64,000 nucleotides of DNA from Owenia fusiformis (lineage: Eukaryota > Annelida > Polychaeta > Sabellida > Oweniidae), in assembly GCA_903813345.2 (NCBI GenBank), contig CAIIXF020000007.1, forward strand, positions 27,812,698 through 27,876,697. Direction: 5' to 3'. The translations under genes and the position numbers were made by a program. Every line of letters begins with the position of its first letter. Positions within the stretch are counted from its first letter, which is position 1. Positions 39,001 to 46,738 of this stretch are shown here, piece after piece. A model generated the notes under the pieces. The model was not told the DNA's origin, ran no database searches, and saw only the letters and a program-made list of their open reading frames with translations.

Positions 39001-40181
39001 ATGCAAGACTTTATTATGACAAGTTACGAGGGCCAATCCTGCACGTGCAACAAAAATGGATACCAATTATTTGGGGGTTAGACCACGGACCTCTGCCAGA
39101 TTACCTCCTCTGTGTCTAGGCTCAATAAATATACTCAAGGACAAGACACGCGATCTTCGGAAAATTTATTTTTCCTTGATTTTGGAGTCAGTTTTCAATA
39201 ATATCACATGTCATACCTCAAACGATGGTACTGTTGTTAGCTTCAACTCCAATCACTAAAGCCACACATCCAAGAAAGCGTCTGTTGATAAAAGCATAAA
39301 ACAAGCGAGCGTATATTTAATGGAGCACTTCGGCTATCTCCTTTGTTCAAATGATTATTCCCGAAGTCCAATGCCTTTTCTGAGAATGTTACGCCACTCC
39401 AGATGACGTCACATTAGAGATTACCGAGAAGTCCAATGACATTTCTTAAAACTCCCGTAGAAACAATAACAACGGTTTGTTAGGCTACGCGATTCTTTAC
39501 TTGCATTGGCTGTTTGTTGCGATGTGACGTAGGTTGAGAGACGAACAACATCGGACACTGCCGGAAATTATCGAAGCACTCCATTATCTTTACGCTTTGG
39601 AAATTTGAGATAAATGTCCCGGGAGAAGTCGAATTACAGCGTCAATAATGGATATCATGCAACCATTCAAACTAATACATAAAGAAGAGATTACAGGGTA
39701 AATATTGATCAATCAATGTCTCTGGCAGATGGAAAAAATAAAGGTCAGTACGAGGGTCATATTTTTGGTGGTCATTTTTTTGATGTAGCATTTTTGGCTC
39801 GAGTCTCATCTTCCCATTAATCCTTTGAGTGTACTACCAATTGGGGCTGGATCTGGCTCCGGATTAGGTGCATTCATGCGCCTCTGGGCCTTTATTTATA
39901 TATCTGAGATTTGTCATGCCGGATCTGTTGGTTAGACTAGATTTAGAAACAAATTTCAACAAAAGACCAAGTTAGACCAAACAAGGTCAGTATATTGACG
40001 AGGTGACACACGACATTACTAAAATGTGCTATAGTTCTAGTAAAATAAATGAAGAATTACTCACAGAATGATTTATTCCCCACATAAACACACTGAGAAG
40101 AGGTTCATTTGCTCGAAAAAGCTTCACTTTTTGGTGCACTGCTTTCAAGTGCTTCTTCTTCTTTTTCAATCGTTTATCCAT
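15017..40181 (-). CDS. PIP4K2: Phosphatidylinositol 5-phosphate 4-kinase type 2, complete
   Basis: Converts PI5P to PI(4,5)P2 in cytosol, endomembranes and nucleus. Eight coding exons, all GT-AG and phase-consistent: 40065-40181, 28905-29002, 23536-23632, 20349-20501, 18659-18805, 16357-16509, 15654-15951 and 15017-15201, giving 415 residues (human about 405-420). Visible: lysine-rich N-terminus then '[13 protein letters not shown]'; '[10 protein letters not shown]'; '[17 protein letters not shown]'; glycine-rich loop '[10 protein letters not shown]' and ATP lysine in 'RFVIKT' (about K136); 'KYDLKGSTV'; catalytic '[11 protein letters not shown]' (about 263-273); metal-binding Asp in 'YFMALIDIL' (about D368); specificity loop '[11 protein letters not shown]', with the type II alanine rather than the type I glutamate. 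A Gly/Ser/Pro-rich insert (about 290-330) includes the family's 'TPPDSP'. The glycine loop is intact, unlike the low-activity gamma form. Single-gene ancestry of 2A/2B/2C is inferred. Confidence 0.97.
16512..17150 (-). repeat. 21-bp minisatellite abutting the PIP4K2 exon 6 acceptor
   Basis: An array of 21-bp units, plus-strand form 'AAATCATGAAGGTAAATGCC' plus T, clean for about 200 bases and then increasingly degenerate. On the transcribed strand each unit reads '...CATGATTTAG|GCATTTACC...', echoing the authentic acceptor 'CATAATTTCAG|GG' at 16510-16520. The array therefore offers a ladder of weak acceptor-like sites directly upstream of the exon. Confidence 0.85.
17763..18290. mobile_element. 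hAT-type MITE with internal tandem repeats, 528 bp
   Basis: Perfect terminal inverted repeats 'CCCGGGGGTTCACTGTATA' are flanked by the perfect 8-bp duplication CTTTACTC (17755-17762 and 18291-18298), as in hAT insertions. The interior has at least three copies of a unit of about 31 bp containing 'GACCAATGCCATACCAAATG', and other 'CATACCA' repeats. It lies in PIP4K2 intron 5 and has no transposase. Confidence 0.88.
20096..20292. repeat. Pogo/Tigger-like MITE copy
   Basis: Begins 'ACAGTAAAATCCGTCTA' and ends near 'TCATACTGTATG'. The interior contains the family hallmarks 'GTTCTACCTGGGAGGTGTTC' and 'TAGAGGTTCA'. Related copies are at 25607-25733, 27650-28346 and 29041-29166. Ends of the form TACAGT..AAACC are typical of pogo/Tigger elements. 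Confidence 0.6.
21042..21126. repeat. Perfect 40-bp-arm hairpin
   Basis: The arms 21042-21081 and 21087-21126 are perfect reverse complements with a 5-base loop ('ATTTC'). It lies in PIP4K2 intron 3, so its transcript would fold into a 40-bp duplex. It may be the tip of a recently inserted foldback element. Confidence 0.9.
24576..25093. mobile_element. Foldback element of about 518 bp with TTATT duplication
   Basis: Two arms of about 240-260 bp, imperfect but collinear reverse complements, meet at about 24838. The ends are 'CACTGTTCCACAGCTGG' and 'CCAGCTGTAGAACAGTG', flanked by TTATT at 24571-24575 and 25094-25098. No coding sequence. It lies in PIP4K2 intron 2. Confidence 0.8.
25607..25733. 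repeat. Pogo/Tigger-like MITE, partial copy
   Basis: Contains 'GTGTTCTACTTAGAGAGG', 'TCAACATTAAGTCAGTTGG' and the right end 'TTTACAGGTTTCGCTGTA'. The left terminus is missing. Confidence 0.55.
26904..27000. repeat. Dispersed repeat copy A (pair with 33851-33924)
   Basis: Shares 'CATCCTTCATTCA', 'GGACTTCATTTATTACTC' and a following 'GAAATA..CTTGGA' block with 33851-33924 in the same orientation. Family unknown. Confidence 0.55.
27650..28346. repeat. Pogo/Tigger-like MITE split by about 470 bp of unrelated sequence
   Basis: The left part (27650-27727) begins 'ACAGTAAAACCTGTCTAAA'. The right part (28200-28346) ends 'CTTTACAGGTTTCACTGA'. Together they resemble one copy of the family enlarged by an internal insertion; the insert has no recognised identity. 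Confidence 0.5.
29041..29166. repeat. Pogo/Tigger-like MITE, short copy
   Basis: Begins 'CATTAAAATCCGACTTAGTA', carries 'AAAAGTGTTCTACTTATAGA' and ends 'GTTTCACTGTACAA'. It lies immediately upstream of PIP4K2 exon 2 in the transcript sense. Confidence 0.55.
32717..32862. repeat. Hairpin with arms of about 65 bp and a GC-rich loop
   Basis: The arms 32717-32780 and 32797-32862 are near-perfect reverse complements (about three one-base differences). The loop is 'GAGGCGGCAGCCGA'. It lies within a wider degenerate inverted arrangement reaching about 33350, where 'GCATAATAATAA' recurs. Confidence 0.8.
33851..33924. repeat. Dispersed repeat copy B
   Basis: Same family as 26904-27000: 'CATCCTTCATTCAGAGGACT' and what follows. 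Both copies end near 'AAGGATG'. Confidence 0.5.
35690..35884. mobile_element. hAT-like MITE with CAGGCCC(G/C)TAGCCAG ends
   Basis: The left end 'CAGGCCCCTAGCCAG' and right end 'CTGGTTACAGGCTTG' are imperfect inverted repeats. The interior is collinear with 32380-32545 ('AAATCATGCAG', 'GAGCA.TTTTC', 'GTGAA.CCCCC'). A very short relative (about 47822-47906) has 'GCCCGTAGTCAG' and 'CTGGCTACGGGC' ends. A G-tract follows the left end. Confidence 0.6.
36585..37599. mobile_element. Mariner-type non-autonomous element, 1.0 kb
   Basis: Perfect terminal inverted repeats of about 43 bp, starting 'CAGGGTGTTCCAAAAGTAAC', flanked by TA. The interior contains no intact transposase; short open frames inside show no D,D34D motif. 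It lies in PIP4K2 intron 1. Confidence 0.88.
39319..39590. repeat. Short MITE-like unit with inverted ends and a CRE-type site
   Basis: 'TAATGGAGCACTTCG' at the left matches the complement of 'CGAAGCACTCCATTA' at the right with two mismatches. Inside are a TGACGTCA palindrome (about 39403) and a TGACGTAG half-site. It lies about 500 bp inside PIP4K2 intron 1. Confidence 0.5.
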
Positions 40182-40413
40182 CCTGGATCCCTTGTGATTT
40201 TATTCTTTAGATATGATACAACGGTTTCTTCAACCTTTCTATCGCTTGTTGACAGTGTCTCTGGCACAATTCTTAAAATATTAGCATTTGCTATTTTCCA
40301 ATTCAATATGGCCGCTGAATCGTTCCCATAATTCAACTTGACCTTTGACACTGAGGTAAACAAGAGAGCGATAATTATTCATAGCCATACAAAATCGAGG
40401 CAAGTCATCAGCT

Positions 40414-40487
<74 letters not shown>
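40414..40487 (+). tRNA. tRNA-Asn (anticodon GTT)
   Basis: A 74-nt cloverleaf. The acceptor stem GTCTCCG pairs with CGGGGAC; A box 'TGGCGCAATCGG'; anticodon loop CTGTTAA with GTT at 40448-40450; B box 'GGTTCAAGCCC'; discriminator G. It is intronless and followed by a TTTTT pol III terminator at about 40493. Its sequence matches canonical animal tRNA-Asn almost completely. It lies 233 bp from the PIP4K2 start codon, transcribed divergently. Confidence 0.97.
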
Positions 40488-40868
40488 CTCTATTTTTGTT
40501 GATAATATTTATTTTTATTCTGATTTTTATTTCTGTACTTCACATTAGGGCTCTTAGCACCCCTTTATATAAACATTTTTTGAGCCATGAGTTCTCCAAA
40601 ATACATGCAGCATAAACAAACATTTATTTTCATATCATTTTAAAATTTTACAATTAAAATGCAATGTTTCTTTTATCAAGTTCTATTTTAAAATTATGTA
40701 AAATTGTTATTTTGGTACAATTCCAACTTTTGCTCGTGGATTATCCACTTAGCAACAATTATTACTTTTTTCTATTCCTTAGACACCTTTAAAGATGGTT
40801 TGTTGAACTTAAACTTATTTCACATTTGTTTCTTATAAGTCCCATTTTGGGAGTACAAAAGTGCATGT
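40488..40868. other. Spacer between tRNA-Asn and palindromic element
   Basis: AT-rich, with no gene, repeat or regulatory motif recognised beyond the pol III terminator. Confidence 0.4.
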
Positions 40869-42259
40869 TCACCCTATGCAGACAGAGCCTGTGGGAAATA
40901 TTGGGTGCGGAGCAAATGAGCGGAGGGTGCGGAGCTAACGGTCATTTTTGAATTTAAACTTGGGATATTACTGAAACTAAGCCGTTTTGGGACTTCAAAT
41001 ATACCAAGATATGTGTATTTGACACCAAATATCAATACAATTGTGAAAATAGTAGCGCAATTCATTCTATAGCGACGCAGTGTGCCTTAAACCTTTCCCA
41101 GACCTATATATTTTGAAATTATCCTTTTAATACTGCGTCCCCAGCATTCATAAAAGGGGGGGGGGTGTATAGAGGGTCTTGGAAATGCATATACAATATT
41201 TTTCAGCTCTCTTATACCATATACAATATTTTTTCACCATATACAATATTTTTCACAGCTCTTATACCATATACGATATTTTAGGTGAAATACAATATAC
41301 GATAATTTTGAAACTGCTTTTGATTAAAGTTTGGATATTTATAAGGAAATAATATTAGGAGAGAATCCATGTACTAAAGTAAATGTATTATTATAAGGGA
41401 AATAGACTCCACATACATACCACAATGATTTCATTTATTACATTATGAATAAGACACCATTCGGGTACATCCGCATTTTCAGGTAAACAAGTTGATTTAA
41501 AACACATTTATGATATAAGATTCATGACTTATCTTTAGTGATTTCACAACCTACTTTGACCAAAAAACTAACTTTAACATTTCTGCAATTTGCTAAAGCC
41601 ATTAGCCCATTACCTGTAAAAGTACCATAAAGATATTCAAAATTAGCACAAAACCTACATCATTAGAATGGGTGGAACTCAGTGTTCCTCTTTCTTATGA
41701 CCTACTTTCCCATGACATATTTTAATGTCAATGGAATCCTTCATAGTGAGCCAGGGAAAAAAATCCTTGAAACATAATTGATGCAAAATTGAGAATGTGG
41801 AATAAAAGATCATGTGTTCTATGAAAATAAAGTTTGCTGAGGAAAATATGTATCAGATAGGTAATGAAGATTCACAATGCACAATGATTTTGTAAAGCAG
41901 TTACCTGAAAATATTAAGTATTGAAAACAGTTTCAGAAATAAAGGACTTCACAAACTTCCATGTAGATAATTCATTTTTGATTGGACTCGAGTCTGGAAA
42001 TTAGAGTTTGAAATAAAGGCAAGACGAGACTTGATTGTTTAAACAATTGAAACAAGAGACACTTCGGGGTTTCAGATAAGGCAGCCTTAAAGACAGTATA
42101 AGTTAAATAAAGGTGTGTCAAAATAAAGCAAATTTCCATAAAGTTCAAACCACATGTTTCACGAATGATTTCAAGGCAAAGATGTATTGATGAGAATGAA
42201 AACTACTCCATGCAACTAGAAATAACTTTCTTTTAAAGGACCACAGACGGTATTGCAAC

Positions 42260-43772
42260 AGATTTCAGTCATATATTGGATTTTGGCTATTTTCTGAGGA
42301 TTTGAACAGGTGCATACACTCCCCTCCATAAGTTTGGCAACCCTTTTTCCCCCATTGAACTACGTGTTAAAGCCTCTTTACCTTTGAATTTTTATTTACT
42401 TAACCTGCATTGAAAATACTTAGACTATTGATGGAAACGTAATTTTACTTTAATTCCAATACCTCCAAATTTTCTCAATTTTTTTCCTCAATTACACTAG
42501 GTCGGAAATTGATGATGAATTTGATGAATTTTTGAAAATCGACATTCCCATGTTAACCAATGGGAAATGGTAGGTTTGCCGCAAGTCATATGACAGAATA
42601 TCCATCCATCCGAGTCCTTGCAAAAAATATGAGTTAGGCAGGTAATTGAATTTGCTAACTTTATTTAACAAAAAATTGATATGTTTCTTCAGGTTCAACA
42701 AAGTTATAGGGCTTTAAAGTCAAAATTGTTTTTCAAAAAACCTCTCCCATTGAAATAACACAGGAGGCGAAAAATTCTTTTCAAAAATGACTTTGAAGGG
42801 CTGTAACTTTAATATTCATCAAATAAACTAAACACTTAGTGTTCAAAAAAGTTAGACAATTCAATTTTCTATATAAACATATTTTTTGCTGAATCTTTTA
42901 CTGAAAAGATATCCTGATTTCTGATTTGCCCTGAACCCTCCATTTCCCATTGGATTACATGTGAATGACGATTTTCAAAAATTCATCAAATTTATCATCA
43001 ATTTTCGACCTATTGTAAATGAGCAAAAAAATTGAGAAAATTTGGAGGTATTGGAAAAAAAGTCAAGTTACGTTTCCATCAATATTATAAGTTATTTCAT
43101 CGCCGGTTAAGTAAATAAAAATTCAAACGTAAAGAGGCTTTAACACGTAGTTCAATGGAGAAAAAAGGTTGCCAAACTTATGGAGGGGAGTGTATGTTAG
43201 GCCAATGCATTAACTCCAGGACAAGCAATCATAGAGATTATAAAATAATTTGGACTTTAAGTCAGGGAAGGTGCAAATTTGCACCCCATCAACATGTTTT
43301 TTCTGTAATGTTGTCCTGATTTCCAGCCCTTTCCACACCTGTTTTTCAATGTTTGTTGCATCGATCACTCTGTTGCGTTTTAAATGAAAATATGATTCAT
43401 GCAGGGGTTTAAAAGATATCAATTTTGAATGACCAAAATTTAGCTGAAAACAATGGATCACATGAGTTTTCCCTATGGGAAAATAACATGGGAAATACAT
43501 GTACAGTTTTCCACTTTATCCCAAATAAATAAATAACTGTGTCTCAAAACTGTGTCTCAAAGTGCAACATATTGGTGCATCAAACATTGAAAAAACATAT
43601 GTGGAAAGGGCTAAAAATCAGAACAAAATTTCAGAAAAACCTTCCCTGTCTCAAAGTCCAAATTATCATCAATTGCTCAATCAAATTGCTTGATCTGGAG
43701 TTAATGCATTGGCCTAACATATGCACCTGTTTAAATCCCCAATAAATAGCCGAAATCCAACATATGACAGTT
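42260..43772. mobile_element. Compound foldback element with two internal hairpins
   Basis: Outer arms of about 50 bp (42260-42312 and 43720-43772) are inverted, with 'GTCATAT.TTGGATTT' and 'AACAGGTGCATA'. Between them sit two side-by-side inverted repeats. One spans about 42310-43195, with arms of about 230 bp ending 'CTCCCCTCCATAAGTTTGGC'. The other spans about 43195-43730, with arms ending 'AGGCCAATGCATTAACTCCA'. No coding sequence. Confidence 0.75.
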
Positions 43773-43956
43773 TGAAGACCAAATAAAAACCTTTTGCTAT
43801 ATAATGCTATATTAGCATTGTGATGCGTGTATTAAAACATGCGCTGTATGAACACTTTATACTCAAATATTTTAATGATTTATCCCACATACCCCGAAAC
43901 ACGAGTAGCCATAGTGACCATATTTTTCATCAAAATTAAGATGAGTCAACGTCGCC

Positions 43957-44457
43957 AACGTGCAAATGCCAATGTTTTTGCTATAAATCAAGCAACAATG
44001 GTCTGTACGACCTGTAATAAATATATAAGCAACGTTTTTATCACAAAATTCTTTGCCGGTTTTTTAAAATAATTTTCCAAATGATAGATAAAAATAATCG
44101 AATAATTGAACGGAGGGGGGGGGAGGGAAAGGAGGGGGGGGGGTGGAGTAATATGTCTTTAAGGTGGAAGAGATTTCCACAAATTCGTGTACTTGAAAAT
44201 TGAACTCACTTACTCAGTAACTTGATGTTACAACTCTGAGAAATGAAAAATGTCTTATAGACATATTACTCCCCCCTCCGTTCAATTTTAACGTTAGATT
44301 TTAACGTTAGATTACTTTTTATATAACGTATGGTAACGTGTTTTACAAAACCAATGATGACAATAGTTTTGTGATAATTACTTCACTTACAAGTATTTAT
44401 TACAGGTCGTGTAGACCCCTGTTGGTTGATTTATAGCAAAAAATTGGCATTTGCACA
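43957..44457. repeat. Inverted repeat with arms of about 62 bp
   Basis: 'GTGCAAATGCCAAT...CGACCTGTAATAAAT' at 43957-44020 is inverted at 44395-44457 with a few mismatches. Two polypurine G-tracts and 'CTCCGTTCAATT' in inverse orientation lie between. Probably another decayed foldback element. Confidence 0.65.
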
Positions 44458-44534
44458 TTGTCGACCCTGCACTTTTTTAATAGATATTTTATTTTAAAAC
44501 TCCACAGTTCAAAAAAATCCAAGAAGACCTAACA

Positions 44535-45628
44535 TACGAGGAGTGATCCAAAAGGCTTGGACGCCCCGCTTTAACTTTGCTATTTTCTAATATAATTACA
44601 TGAAACTTTCAGATAATAAAGATAAACATCTGAACAACTTTGTGTATAAGTTTCAATAGAAAATCATATATTTTACTTATTTTTCTAAATATTTTTTGAT
44701 ACTGGGTCCTTGCTACCCGGAACGGTATTTAATTATAAGAAATCTCGTCACAACTGTTATAATATGGCAAATACTTTAGGTTCAGGTGCACAACCTAACA
44801 CCAGTCATGATATGACAGATATTCAGATTTTCAATCTGAGTGTCATCTGCCATCATCCTCGCATATTAAGACCTACTTTTCAACATATTTTCCACGAATT
44901 TGAACACATTTTTCATACTGCTTTACCAATGAATGAAAGATATTTATGAAACCGCCATTGTTTATGTGATACAAATGCTGCTGGAGTGCCACTCTTAACC
45001 TCATCCAATGAGTAAAAACATTTTCTTTCAACCCTCCTTTCGACTTGGAGAAAAGAAAGAAAATCACACGGAGCCATATCTAGACTGTAACGTGCCTATG
45101 GTAGTTGCTCAAGGTCAATAATAGTGAAAATATATTGTAGTATTCTTTGTTTCACTTTGATTTCTTTCATGTTCTGCATTTCAGCAGCCATCTTGGAGCA
45201 AAAATGATACCAGAATGTGGGTTGATTGTCTGATGTCATTTTCTTAGAACTTGACATATATGGCCATTGTCATATGTGACATTATGATTAAAACACAATT
45301 AATTGGTTGCCGAGTAACCAAGGAAGTAAACTAACATGGTTTAACTATTCAAAATTTAAGAAAAGATAGTGGTCAAGACTTGCAAAACAAGTCAAATAGC
45401 GGCAACATTTAAGGCTGAAAGTTGTCATGTGCGAATACCGTTCCGGGTGGCAGGGTCGCTAAATTAATAACTATCGAGAAAACTACATAAAATATATCAT
45501 TTCACCATGAAATTAATACACAAAGTAGTTAGGTTGTTGGTCTTTATTATTGGAAAGTTCAAAGTAATTTTATCAAAAACCAACAAAATTAGAGCAGGGC
45601 TTCCAAGAGTTTTGGATCACCACTCGTA
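44535..45628 (-). mobile_element. Degraded mariner element, 1.1 kb
   Basis: Terminal repeats of about 27 bp ('CGAGGAGTGATCCAAAAGGC' at the left, complement of 'TTTTGGATCACCACTCG' at the right), imperfect, flanked by TA. This is the usual mariner end type. A transposase relic is on the minus strand. A second, inner inverted pair around 'CCCGGAACGGTATT' occurs near 44713 and 45440. Confidence 0.8.
44873..45110 (-). pseudogene. Mariner transposase C-terminal relic
   Basis: Across frames the minus strand reads 'YSLDMAPCDF', then 'FFLFSKSKGGLKENVF', then 'QYEKCVQIRGKYVEK'. These correspond to the mariner motifs around the third catalytic aspartate (SPDLAPCDFFLFPKLK type) and to the conserved C-terminal '.YVEK'. 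Frameshifts separate the pieces and the N-terminal two thirds is not recognisable, so the gene is dead. Confidence 0.8.
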
Positions 45629-46165
45629 TTCCCCCGTCCACTGCGTCTATTCATTTAGCCATTCAATTGTAAACTTTCTCTTGAAAAAATAAATCTTCAA
45701 GATTTGTTGAATTTTCTACCAAAAATCAGCTAGATCTACCCCCCCCTCCGTTCATTTCTTCTGATCATCCGGCGTGATTCTTATTTGAGACGATATTTAA
45801 CACCTCCTGTGAAAATTTGAATGAAAAGGGCACAAAACTCTTAGTTCGAGAAGGATTTTTTCTAAACTTACAGTATTGATTGACCTGGAATGTGGAACCA
45901 ATTAGAGAGACTACTTTTCCATGTTTTTCCAACACGGTTACAGTAAGAGAGTTGGCACAATGGGGAACTTTAGGGTGCACTTTCTTCATAATTAGCCTTT
46001 TTTAATTCTAGATACCATATACCATATATTTTCTATTATACCATATACCATATTTTTTACAGCTCTTATACCATATACGATAAATTTTTCCCCCTCTTAT
46101 ACAATATACAATAAATTTTCAGCCTCTTATACGATATACAATATCTCTATACACCCCCCCCCATA

Positions 46166-46445
46166 AAAAATGGTGTTCAAGGTACACTATCTATACAAAT
46201 TATTTTTGCATCTTGGAAGCCAGGCAGTATCTGTGTGATTTTATAAAAATTCGGAAATGTTTTTCAGATATGAGCCCCCTCTAAATATTGGGTGCGGAGG
46301 AGCTCCATAAACGTACCTCCGCACCCAATATTTAGAGGGGGCTCATATCTGAAGAACATTTCCGAATTTTTATAAAATCACACAGATACTGCCTGGCTTC
46401 CAAGATGCAAAAATAATTTGCATGGGTAGTGTATCTTGAACACCA
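46166..46445. repeat. 280-bp near-perfect palindrome inserted in the right arm
   Basis: Arms of about 132 bp (46166-46297 and 46313-46445) flank a 15-base centre ('AGCTCCATAAACGTA'). Ends read 'CATAAAAAATGGTGTTCAAG' on both sides, inverted. The left arm of the host element has no such insert: at the matching place it runs 'CAGCATTCATAAAAGGGG'. Confidence 0.85.
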
Positions 46446-46738
46446 TTTTTTATGAATGCTGGGGACGCAGTATTAAAAGGATAGTCTCAAAATATATACG
46501 TAGGTCTGGGAAAAGTTTAAGGCATACTGCGTCGCTATAAAATGAATTGCACTACTATTTTCACAATTTTATTGATATTTGGTGTCAAATACACATATCT
46601 TGGTATATTTGAAGTCCCAAAACGGCTTAGTTTCAGAAATATCCCAATTTTAAATTCAAAAATGACCGTTAGCTCCGCACCCTCCGCTCATTTGCGCCGC
46701 ACCCAATATTTCCCACAGGCTCTGTCTGCATAGGGTGA

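Larger units (their letters stand above)
29003..40064. other. PIP4K2 intron 1, 11 kb
   Basis: No coding exon was recognised. It contains a pogo-type copy (29041-29166) and a partial one near 30690, a hairpin (32717-32862), repeat copy B (33851-33924), hAT-like MITE sequences (about 32380-32545 and 35690-35884), a mariner-type element (36585-37599) and a short MITE-like unit with a CRE-type TGACGTCA (39319-39590). Confidence 0.5.
40869..46738. mobile_element. 5.9-kb element with long inverted arms and nested insertions
   Basis: Outer arms of about 280 bp (from 40869 and back from 46738) are near-identical reverse complements beginning 'TCACCCTATGCAGACAG'. The similarity continues inward as AT-rich 'ATACCATATACAATATT' repeats to about 41320 and 46010. 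The 3-bp direct repeat TGT flanks the arms. No transposase was recognised. Nested inside are foldbacks (42260-43772), an inverted repeat (43957-44457) and a mariner relic (44535-45628). The right arm carries an extra 280-bp palindrome missing from the left arm. Both arms keep a matching 63-codon open frame pointing outward, at 40874-41065 minus and 46542-46733 plus. Confidence 0.8.
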
